Shown here: piece after piece, positions 54,960 to 64,000 of the stretch
How the letters are laid out: every line of letters begins with the position of its first letter
Position numbering within the stretch: the first letter of the stretch is position 1
Source of the DNA: Anaeramoeba flamelloides
Taxonomy: Eukaryota; Metamonada; Anaeramoebidae
DNA length: 64,000 nt
Direction: 5' to 3'
NCBI GenBank assembly: GCA_027625915.1
Contig: JANTQA010000021.1
Span: forward strand, 558,001 to 622,000
Program-made: the position numbers and the translations under genes
Notes under the pieces: generated by a model
The model's input: the letters and a program-made list of their open reading frames with translations, nothing else
Told to the model about the DNA's origin: nothing
The model's database searches: none

Positions 54960-55470
54960 GTATTTCTTATGGTTTTAAGTGTTTATTTGTTCACAGTGGA
55001 TTTTCCCCATACCCAAAGAGTGACTTGAAACGTAAATGGTGTATTGTGAAATTACCCTTCTTTTAATTGGCAAAATTCAAAAAACAAAACAAAAAAAAAA
55101 ATCGAGAGGATCTCATTGACAAAAAAATCAATTAACCAAAAAAAAAAAGTTTTAAAAGAATTTTCAATTCCAAAAAATTGATTTAAAAAAAAAATTGATT
55201 TGTTTCTTTTTTCAAAGGGGTTAAATGTCTTCCATTCCAAACAAATTATTTTCTAAAAGCATACAAACAATTTAATTTAATTTAATTTAATATGTTGGAA
55301 CTATTACAACGCTCAATATTTGGCAAAGTAAGGATTTTGTAACATTCTTTATGAATTATTATTTTGAAAATAACGGTGTTACTTTAGAAGTGTCTATCTT
55401 GGGCACTTTTTGAGATCTCAAAGATTTTTTTTTATTTTTTTCTATTCTCGAATAAGTTATTTTTTTACTA
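54960..55470 (+). repeat. Dispersed repeat R4, copy 1 (internal segment inverted)
   Basis: Matches 61600-62130 in reverse: AGAGTGACTTGAAACGTAAA, TATTGTGAAAT, CTTTTAATTGGCAAAATTC, GATCTCATTGACAAAAAAA, TTTCAAAGGGGTTAA, and AAGTAAGGATTTTGTAACAT. After this last block, 55368-55465 (GAAAATAACGGTGTT, TAGAAGTGTC, GAGATCTCAAAGA, TTCTATTCTCGAATAAGTTA) runs in the opposite orientation to the other copy. Confidence 0.75.
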
Positions 55471-55844
55471 AAGATTTTAATTGAAAATTGAGTGTTTTCC
55501 AATGTGAATTTTTTCTAAAATTGTATTCTTTTTGTTTTTTGATTTTTGGAGATTAAAAGTACATCACATTTTGTTTCGGTTTTTGGTTGTTATTTGGAAT
55601 TCAGAAAAATTACATTTTTTTTTTTCTATTTTAAAAAAAATATTGTTTACCATGATTACTCTACCCCAAAGTTGAATATTTGATTTTTTTTACAAATAAA
55701 TATTAGTGGTGTTACAAATTTAATAGCTTTTTATATTTTTTCTCTTATATTAAAAAAAAAAAATAGAAAAAAATGATTTGAACTCTTCTTGGAATAAAAA
55801 AATCATTCTATTTTTTTTTTTTTTTGGTTTTAGGTTTATTTTTT

Positions 55845-56080
55845 ATTGTATGTTATTATAAAACTTTATGGTTTGATTTTTAAAGTATATTTTTTGTACA
55901 TTTACTTCACAGATAATATAATTCCTTTCGTTTACAATGAAAATATTTAAAAAAAAAACTCAAGAAATAGGTTGGTTTTTGAACTTTTCCAAAATAGGAT
56001 TGAACTTTTTTAAAAATAATAATTCATTTCTTAATATTGCTTTAAAAGTAAGTTTGGTTTAGTATTTTTTTTAGATTTTT
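55845..56080 (+). repeat. Dispersed repeat R3, copy 2
   Basis: Shares GTTATTATAAAACTTTATGG, TTTTTAAAGTAT, AATAATAATTCATTTCT and GCTTTAAAAGTAAGTTTGG with the other R3 copies. Confidence 0.55.
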
Positions 56081-57109
56081 ATTTCTTTTTTTCGATTACA
56101 AAATGAAGTGATTTTTTTTTTTTTGAATTTACTACAAGATTTTTTTTTGTTTACTAAATCCTTAAAATTAAAAGTTTTTAGATTATCCTGGGTGGTATTA
56201 ATCAGCTAAATTCTTGATTTTTCCACTTTCTCTCAAAATTTGTATAATGAAAAAAAAATATTACCATATTGAGTTATAAGTTTGTTTATCTGGTGGTTGC
56301 TCAAACTATTATCAAGTATTTAAAAACTTACGCCCGGTATGTATATTTGCACATTGATTCGTTAAGAATCAAAGTATGTTGTAATTAAGAATGCATGATA
56401 TCAGTGTACCATTTTCCAAATAACTCAGTGAAAATAAATTTTTAAATATACTTGCATATACATCCTTGGATTCTCTTCGAATGATCATAATAAGATATTT
56501 CCTTTTAGCATTCAATATTTTTTAATTCCTTTTCTGAATAGTAAAAAAAGAAACTTAAAATAAAAATTAATATTTTTTCATAAATCTAATTCCGAACTTC
56601 CAAAAGTAACTATTTTTTCAATTTTCTAATTTCAAAGATTTGTTCAATAATAAACAACATAAAAATCAAAAAAACTGAGAAGTGTTATTTCTTTTTTACA
56701 AAACTTATTATAAAATCAATATATTTCCAATATTTAGAAAAAATAGATTAAAAGAATCATAAATTTAATTATTAAATTTTTTAAATAAAATTGAATTTTT
56801 TAGTAACTAATTTACATTTCGCCATAAATGAAAGAAATATATTTTGCAACTTTGGAGACTGAAAATTGATAATTCGATCATTAAATTTGTTCGAAGTGCA
56901 GATGTTATTCTGAAATTCTTGAGTTTTTTAACTAATACAAGGTTCATTTTTAATTAATGGGATCAACAAATATTACTACTTTACGTATCGATTTTTTAGA
57001 GTCATTTGAGCAATAGGAATACAAATCCGATTTACAACTAATAACAAAATACTTTAATCTTAGGTTTCTCATTGGTAGAGGTTAACCACTTAAATGTAAT
57101 TTTATATAC

Positions 57110-57320
57110 TGTCAGTTATTACAAAACTGTGTGGTTTTATTTTTAAAGTATGTATTATTGAACCTTCTACCTCAGATTGTAAAATTTCTTCCTTCTTCAA
57201 AGTAATAATTTTTTTTTTGGAAATTATTGAGAAAAAGTTGAGTTTTGATAAGTTTGGAAAACTAAAAAAATTGATCTCTTCTCTTAAAAACAATAATTCA
57301 TAACTCACAATATCACTTAG
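57110..57320 (+). repeat. Dispersed repeat R3, copy 3
   Basis: Begins GTTATTACAAAACTGTGTGG, then TTTTTAAAGTATGTA, and ends AACAATAATTCATAACTCAC. The 68-codon minus-strand open frame here is repeat sequence. Confidence 0.5.
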
Positions 57321-58049
57321 AACTAAGTAATCAGAAATTTCTTTTGTTTTTCAAATTCAAGATCGTTCAAACTCCTTGGAATTTGTCATTAAATTTATTG
57401 AAATATTTTTTTGATGTTTGATCCTACCTTAAATTAGAATATTTAGCGTCACGTTAAAACTCTTCGAATAATTTGTTCAGTTTGAATGTCGGAAAATATC
57501 TTTTGCAAAATGATCTTCAGTTATTTATATTTTTTTGAATTGAATAGGAAATTATTTTGAGAAAATTCTCTAAGAAAATTAAAGAGAGGTAACCGAATAT
57601 GAATTTGAAATTTAAATTAAATTGAATAAAAAATAAAGCAAAAAGATTTTTCCAAAGATAATGATTTTTGTGAATGTTGACTCAAAAATGGAATAAAAGT
57701 CACTGTAAATACATTAAACAACTTAAATGCACTCATTTTCGAATGAATTCTTAAAAAGATTCTCTTTTGGAAATGAAAGTTGTGAAATTTCTCACTTTTT
57801 ATAAAGATTAGGTTTAGGAGGCAGAGTATTTTCCATAAACACTCTCTAACTAAAACACAATGATAAGCCAAGTTTTCCAAAAAAATTACTTAATCAACAC
57901 AAAATTAAACTAATTGAATAATACAAAACTGCCTTGGCCAAAAACTGACTTGTTTTTTCAATTTTTTTGAATGCTTTTTGAGTTGAAAAGCTATTGAATT
58001 TTTTATTTTTTTTTAGAATACTTTTTCTTAATTCTTATAATTTTAAGCG

Positions 58050-58932
58050 ATGCACAATTTAGCACGACCACTCAAAGTAGTAGCTTTCAATGGATCACCC
58101 CATAAAAAAGGAAACACATATAAATTAGTCCAAAAAATGTTTGAAGTCTTTCACTCAAAAGGAATCAAAACTGAATTAATAACAATTGGAAACAAGCCTA
58201 TTTCTGGATGCCGCGATTGTGGAAGTAAATATTTTCTTTTGATTTATTTTTTTTTTCTCCTTTTTCTTTGGTCCTGTGTACTCACAATTGCACTCTCAAA
58301 ATTGTAATTTCTCTTCACAAAATGTTTTAAATTTCAATACAACAGCATGTTCAAAAAAGAAATTTGAGTGTGTGATCAAAAAGGATATAATCAACTCGAG
58401 TATTAAGAAGATCCTTAATGCCGATGGTGTCATTCTTGCATCACCTACACACTTTGCCGGTCCTTCGGGTGCCATGAAATGTTTTATTGATCGTGTGGGA
58501 TATGTTAATCATGCCTCAAGGGACAAGGACTATAATGGGTTCTTATATAGAAAGGTCTGCTCTTCAATTGCAGTTCATCGAAGAGGTGGCGCTACAAATG
58601 CACACAGCCAAATGAATTACCTTTGGTCAATCTCTGGTTCAATAGTTCCTGGTTCTAATTATTGGAATGTAAGAATTAATAATCCCTTATTCTTTCTTTT
58701 TTTTTTTCCTTTTTTTCATTTTCAATCCTCATGCAGAGAAATAACCAATTTTTTTTTTTTTTCATTTCAATTTTATTATAAAATCTCCTTGAAATAGTTT
58801 GGTGTTGGTCATCGTGGAGTTGACGTAATTACTGACGAAGAAGGGTTAGCAAATATGGAAAATCTTGCACATCAAATGAGCGACTTGATGATTATGATCA
58901 AAGAAGATAAATTAAAAAAAGAAAACAAATAA
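58050..58932 (+). CDS. Iron-sulfur flavoprotein-like NADPH-dependent FMN reductase family protein
   Basis: Exons 58050-58224, 58346-58668 and 58798-58932 encode 210 residues; introns are 121 and 129 bp (GTAAAT..AACAG, GTAAGA..AATAG). The fold is flavodoxin-like (PF03358). FNGSPHKKGNTYKLVQ is the FMN phosphate loop, SPTHFAGPSGAMKCFIDRVG is the second flavin loop, and VHRRGGATNAHSQMN a third. Removing intron 1 creates the cluster CRDCGTCSKKKFEC (C-x2-C-x2-C-x6-C), the compact spacing that binds a 4Fe-4S cluster in archaeal and bacterial Isf proteins. Isf uses FMN and Fe-S to reduce O2 or peroxide from ferredoxin. That role would suit an anaerobe, but substrate and partner are inferred. No targeting signal is evident. 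Bacterial or archaeal origin by transfer is plausible; the two introns show it is a native eukaryotic gene now. Confidence 0.9.
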
Positions 58933-60859
58933 ATGGCTCTTTCAAAACACTCATTCTTTGAATAGATCTTTTTCTATCTTTCTTTTATTATTTGTGAATT
59001 TAGTTTCTGAAATTTAATGATCTTAATCAAACATCTCCAATATGTACCGAATAAAAAATCAAGAAAATAATCTTTTGAACATTCTTCAATTTTCTTTTTC
59101 TTTTCCTAATTTTTATTTTTTGTTCTTTTAGATTTTTTGAGTTGTCAATCCGAGTGTTCAATTAATTTTGAAAAATGATCCTCATGATTGCATCTTTGAA
59201 AAACACTGGACTAATTAGAGATAGCGCAAATAGAAAAATCTTGAGAGAATATTGATATTTGATTTAACCATTTCAGAAAAAAATTGTAAAAAAAGGATTT
59301 AATTGTAAAATAGTTGAAAAGTTCTATTTTTCTAATATTTTTTAATGGATTTTTTTGTGAATTTTGAAACAAAAACCAAATCCAAAAAATTAGATTGATC
59401 ATTGGAATCAAAATATTATTCAAAACCTCACATTAAAACTAAAAATATTAGCATATTTCAATTTTCCAAATTTGAGTTTTGATTGTAAACATTAGTAAAA
59501 GAGATTTTTTTGGATTTTTTGATGCTAAGCTTTTTCCACTCATGTCAAATTGTCTAGAAGATTTTAACAATAGGTATTAATCAAGTTTGGGGAATTTTGG
59601 TTATATATCTCTTCATTGATCTGTGAAAAATATGTAAAAGAAAAATTATGGAAAAATTTTGCTTTTTTCAATTTCATTTTAGAATTTAAATAGATTTAAC
59701 ATTTTTTTTTTTTTGTGAATGGTAAAATATAAAAACTTTAAGGGTAAATAAGAGGAATTTAAAACTATTCACTTAATCACAATAAAATATATCTATATAT
59801 ATATATATAAATTATTTTCATCTTCATTTACTATATACATAGATTTTAGAATAATAAATACCAATTAGGTGTGTTAAATATATTAGAGTGTAAACTTTAT
59901 ATTTTTAAAAGATAATTTTTTATTTTATTTATTGGTTAAGGTATCCAAGAATAATAAAACAAAGATTATTTTGTTTCATTTATATAACATTATTATTTAG
60001 GTTCTCAATTGATCGATCATCAATTTTATCGGGATTTTTATAGAGATTTTAAAAAATGAATTTCTTTATTATCTGTAAATATAATCCTAATTTGTATAGT
60101 AAAACAGAATAAAAAAATCATATATGTTTGAGAAAATCCAAGTATTTTTGGTACGTTAAGTATTTTATTTAGTTTTTTTTTTGTTTATTTTCATAATGCC
60201 CAATAACTGGTTTCCAATAATGGACAATTGAAAAAAGAATTCTAAGAACCTTCTTTCTTTGCAATAGGTGATTGGAAAATAAGGGTTAGTTAATTTAAAA
60301 ACCTTAAATAATATAATTTTTTTTATTGCGAGAAAAACAGTTAAAGTAATTTTATATTATTCAGGATTATTTAGATCGTACTACTATAACATAATGTTTT
60401 TTTTTTTTTGATCAAGATTGATTGCCTAATTATTTTACATATTTTTTAAGCCAAATTTCCATTTTGAAAATTTACATCAGAAAGAGGAAAAACCTTAAAA
60501 ATAGTTTCAAGATTCGTTATAACCCCCAACTCAACAGTCTGTGATTTTTCAGTTTCCACAATTCTTTCATCTTTTTTGAAATTTCATAAACCTATTAAAA
60601 GTTTTTTAAAAACACAAAAAGTGAAAAAGCAATTAATTAAAAATTTAACAACACTGTAATTTGTTTGTGCTTTTTGATAATTATCTAAAGAAAAAATGTT
60701 TATTTTATTTTCAAAATCCTGAAACTGTTTTTATGAAAAGTTGAAAATCAAAAGTTGTTATAGCAAGTAAACTTTCTAAAGGTTTTCGATTTAAAGATTG
60801 TTTAATGGGAATACATTGTGTTTTGATCTTTAGACCTCTTTTATAAATTTAAATACCCC

Positions 60860-60893
<34 letters not shown>

Positions 60894-62759
60894 GAACTCT
60901 AAAAGGTTAAAAAGATTTTTCTCAATTTCTGTGCTATCATAATTGTATTAACAACAAGAATGATATAACCCATATCAATAATTTTGTCACCTTTTTAAAC
61001 TTTTATTTGTTCATTTTTGTGACTTTTAAGACTCTGGTATTATTTCAAAAATTTTCAAAGTGCAAAAATTTGTTGAGAGTTTTTAATTTGATAAAAAAAA
61101 GAAAAAAAAATGATTAAAAAAAAAATCTATTTGTAATTCTAAAAATTTTTACAAGTTGTCCAAATACAATATTTTTATATAATTCCAAAAACTTGAATTT
61201 TTTTTTGTGGAATTGGGAACTATCTGACGATCGTGATCAGGAAACATCACAGTCATGGAAAAAGGTTACATTTATTGATGTTAAACAATACTCGACTAGA
61301 ATAATTTTTATCTTTAAATTTTAGTCGTAAAAAAGTTTTCACTGCCACCAAATGTAAAATTTTATTGAAAAGATTCGAAAATTAAAATTAACTCAAGGGT
61401 CGAGTCAAAAGGGTTAAAAATAATTTTCTGAAATGGAAAAAATTATTTTATAATCTTTATGAAAGAATAAAAAAATCAAAAACCAATCAACCTATGATGT
61501 ACAATCGACCTCTAAAAAACAAGTACCAAAGATGAGGACATATTTAGGGAAAAAAGAAGAAAAAAAGACTAAAAGTCAATTTATAATTTAAATTGTTAGA
61601 AATTAATATTTTGGAAATAACTGTGTTGATTTAGAAGTTTCACTCTTTAGCGCTTTTAGAGATCTCAAATATTTTTTTTTTGAATTTTTTTCTATTTTCA
61701 AATGAGTTATTTTTATCTCAAGAATGTTACGAAATCCTTACTTGTCAAAATATAGTGGGTAAAAAAATAACCACAAATTAGATAAAATCCAATAAAATTG
61801 ATTATCCACCGAAAGAAAACAATTTGTTTTAAATTGAAAAAAATTAACCCTTTGGAAATTGAAAAAAAGAAACAGGAAATTCTTTTTTTTAAAATTTGTT
61901 TCTTTAAAGTTGAAAATAATTTTTCAACTTAATTTTTAAAATTGAATTTTTTTTACAATGAGATGCTCTCATTTTTTTTTTTTTTTGTCATTTGGATTTT
62001 GTCAATTAAAAGAATTATCATTTCACAATATCCTTTTTAGGTTTCAAGTCACTCCTTGGGTGAAGAGTAAATTCACCGTAAATGACTAGACCCTGAATTA
62101 TTCCACTTTTTTTTACTTTTAAATTATTCTAGAATTGAAGGGTATAGTGTAAATATATTTTTATATCAAATAGAAAGTGAGAAAAGTAAGAGGTATAAAG
62201 TATCTTTTTAATTTTATCTTTTTTTGTTGGCGAAATTGGAAAAGTTTTTGGATTAATATTTTTAATTTAATTTTCCCAAAAAAAATCAAAAATTTGCAAT
62301 ATTATCTCTTTCCATTAAAAGTAATTCGTTTCTATCATTTTTTCCATTTAGAACATTGTGCTTCTGTTCTCACAAAACATAAAATACTCATAATCTTAAA
62401 TAGTTAAAAATTAAATTATTTAACTAGCATTAAAATCAATACTAAGCCAGAGAATAATCAGCTAATCGCCAAAATAAAATGCCCTGTTACTTGGCACATG
62501 ATAATCTTTATCCATTCTTCTGGGTTTGTAAACCTTAAATAGAAAATCCTAGAATTTTGATCTTATTATTCAACATCTAAATTATGGAATAATTTCAAAC
62601 AACAAAGGTTTTATGAATGAAAAAAAAATGACATATATTTCTCTAATACTCACTTTGTGTTCACTATTCTCAACCACCATTTTTTTACATTTTTCTTTTC
62701 TAAAATTTTCATCTTAAAACCAATTTGATTAAAGAGAATAGAAACATAAACCAAACAAG
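58933..62759. other. Intergenic DNA between the flavoprotein and PSF1 genes
   Basis: 3.8 kb with a poly-A run of about 33 (60860-60892), (AT)n near 59792, R4 copy 2 (61600-62130), and a short codon-like patch at 61205-61318 of unclear meaning. No gene is recognised. The region just before 62760 should contain the PSF1 promoter. Confidence 0.55.
61600..62130 (-). repeat. Dispersed repeat R4, copy 2
   Basis: Reverse copy of 54960-55470. On the minus strand: AAGGAGTGACTTGAAACCTA, TATTGTGAAATGA, TTTAATTGACAAAATCC, GCATCTCATTGT, AAAGGGTTAA, AAGTAAGGATTTCGTAACAT, then the block with GAGATCT in direct order. Confidence 0.75.
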
Positions 62760-64000
62760 ATGGATCAATCTGGGGTAAATCTTATAAAGGAATTAACCAA
62801 TAGTTCTATGACTTTACCAAGTTATAATTCAGAACTCGTTGAAAAAGTAAAGGATCAAGTTTTAAAGCACCAAGAAACATTAAATGAGATCTTATCCGAA
62901 CAAGATCCACGTGCACCAGAAATTTCTTCTGCATTATTATTTTATCATTTTTCCATGCAACGCAACAAAAGGTATCTGTGTGTTTACCATAATGAAAGAA
63001 TCAAAAAATTAAAAAAACTCTGCTGGGTCCATGGCGCTGTCTTACCAAAAAGCTTTCCACCACGTTGTTCAGATAATGAAAAAAACTTTTATAGTGAATA
63101 TTCTACTCTACTTGCTCGATTTATTTGTGATCTTAAAATTGATTTAACAACATCCAATGATCCACCATCGAATGTACCTACACCATCAATTGACGAATTG
63201 CTACGTAGACACGAGCAAATGCTCTTCCCTCAAGTGCCTGTTTCAACTACAAATGAATTATCAAAGCAATTAGAAATGCAAATGGGAAATGGTGTTGGTA
63301 ATGAAAAGGAAATGGAAACGGAAAAGAAAAAGGAAACAGAAAATAAAGAACGGTTCGTCGATCAAACACAAGATTTGAAAAATGAGAATAATCAAGGTGG
63401 GCAACAACCCCAGCAAAAAGAACAAAACACCCAAAGTAACCGAGAAATAGAAATAGAAAAGGTTAAAGAACAAATACAAATAGAAAGCGGAAAAGAAAAA
63501 GAAATAAATAATAATCAACAGATATTAAACAAACAACAGCAACCAACCGAATTACAACAGAAAACATTAATTACCACCCAAAAAAAAACCCTTGAGTCCA
63601 TGGAAATTGAAACTGAAACTGGAGCAAATACCAAGAATTCGTCTGAAATCAAAACTGTAATAAATAATAATTCAAAAGAAAAAGACGAAAGCAGCCAACA
63701 ATTAAAGAATCAAAATACTGAAACTCTGAAAGAAAATCAACAGGATCAGCAAGAACAGATAATAAAAACAAATGAAGGTACCAACACACAAGCAAAAAAT
63801 GAGTATATTAGTGAAGAAAAAAAAAAAATAATTACTTCTGAATTAGTAATTACAGCAAATGAAAATATATCCAAGCCAAGTTTGACTCAGCAAAATTCAA
63901 TTGGCAACGAAACACAACTAGCCCAACAATTAAACCAACCTGAAATTGAAACAAAAAAAATTGAAATTCAACAAAATGAAATCCAAACACAAACACAAAC
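62760..64000 (+). CDS. PSF1: GINS complex subunit Psf1 with long low-complexity insertion or tail (runs off the window)
   Basis: An ATG-started frame stays open for 413 codons to the window end. GINS joins Cdc45 and MCM2-7 in the replicative CMG helicase. The Psf1 A-domain is clear: helix VNLIKELTNSS (human AMELIRELHRA), then ALLFYHFSMQRNKRYLCVYH-NERIKKLKKLCW matching the human HCSLLRNRRC..YLYDRLLRIRALRW block, then GAVLPKSFPP (human GSVLPNAL), the NFYSEYSTLLARFICDL helix, and IDLTTSNDPPS matching LDITQDMKPPK, ending near residue 137. Human Psf1 is 196 residues and continues straight into its B-domain. Here residues about 165-413 are Glu/Gln/Lys/Asn/Thr-rich low complexity and no B-domain has appeared by the right edge. 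The A-domain assignment is firm; whether the B-domain follows or is lost cannot be seen. Confidence 0.84.
   Translation, partial: MDQSGVNLIKELTNSSMTLPSYNSELVEKVKDQVLKHQETLNEILSEQDPRAPEISSALLFYHFSMQRNKRYLCVYHNERIKKLKKLCWVHGAVLPKSFPPRCSDNEKNFYSEYSTLLARFICDLKIDLTTSNDPPSNVPTPSIDELLRRHEQMLFPQVPVSTTNELSKQLEMQMGNGVGNEKEMETEKKKETENKERFVDQTQDLKNENNQGGQQPQQKEQNTQSNREIEIEKVKEQIQIESGKEKEINNNQQILNKQQQPTELQQKTLITTQKKTLESMEIETETGANTKNSSEIKTVINNNSKEKDESSQQLKNQNTETLKENQQDQQEQIIKTNEGTNTQAKNEYISEEKKKIITSELVITANENISKPSLTQQNSIGNETQLAQQLNQPEIETKKIEIQQNEIQTQTQ

Larger units (their letters stand above)
53752..58049. other. Divergent intergenic region between DENND6 and the flavoprotein gene
   Basis: About 4.3 kb without a recognised gene. 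It contains R4 (54960-55470), R3 copies (55845-56080, 57110-57320), and both flanking promoters. Frames inside are short and repeat-derived. Confidence 0.6.

Noticed and set aside
1-64000. tRNA, rRNA, snRNA or CRISPR array
   Set aside because: I saw no convincing B-box (GGTTCGA-type) with a matching A-box, no rRNA core sequence and no regularly spaced repeats with unique spacers. A covariance-model scan would settle small RNAs.

Overview
The window is about 64 kb of very AT-rich eukaryotic DNA with spliced genes (GT..AG introns), long homopolymer and simple-repeat tracts, and no operons. The gene content (40S ribosomal protein, 26S proteasome, GINS, ENTH, VPS9, DENN, RCC1-BTB), Lys/Glu-rich low-complexity insertions inside conserved proteins, and an iron-sulfur-flavoprotein-like gene point to a free-living anaerobic protist. 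A metamonad amoeba such as Anaeramoeba is my best guess. This is inference from style and content, since no marker rRNA is present.

Genes in order: ENTH-domain (epsin-like) protein (+, 3977-8405, first exon not found); proteasome deubiquitinase Rpn11 (-, 12287-15757); RCC1-BTB protein (-, 20970-28386); ribosomal protein S3a/eS1 (+, 31144-32384); N-acetyltransferase NAA50 (+, 36150-36635); VPS9-domain Rab GEF (-, 40948-46583); D-glutamate cyclase-like DUF4392 protein (+, 46941-47873); DENND6-type Rab GEF (-, 51700-53751); Isf-like flavoprotein (+, 58050-58932); GINS subunit Psf1 (+, 62760 to beyond the right edge). I rebuilt exon structures by joining reading frames across GT..AG junctions so that conserved family motifs become continuous. 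Two Rab GEFs and an ENTH protein touch vesicle traffic, but nothing shows that the neighbours work together.

The strongest structural feature is intron size. Eight of the twelve introns are 95-461 bp. The other four are 2.1, 3.4, 3.6 and 5.6 kb, and they hold dispersed repeats, LINE and SINE-like pieces and possibly a nested opposite-strand gene (25454-26976).

The rest is repeat-rich intergenic DNA. I found four families of dispersed non-coding repeats (called R1-R4 here), some copies with internally inverted segments; three 5'-truncated copies of one LINE lineage; a short TA-flanked MITE; a Tc1/mariner-like remnant; a GC-richer SINE-like insertion with two poly-A tails; and a family of roughly 75-bp palindromes associated with a GTGCCGTAGA motif. 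I saw no tRNA, rRNA or CRISPR array and no viral element.
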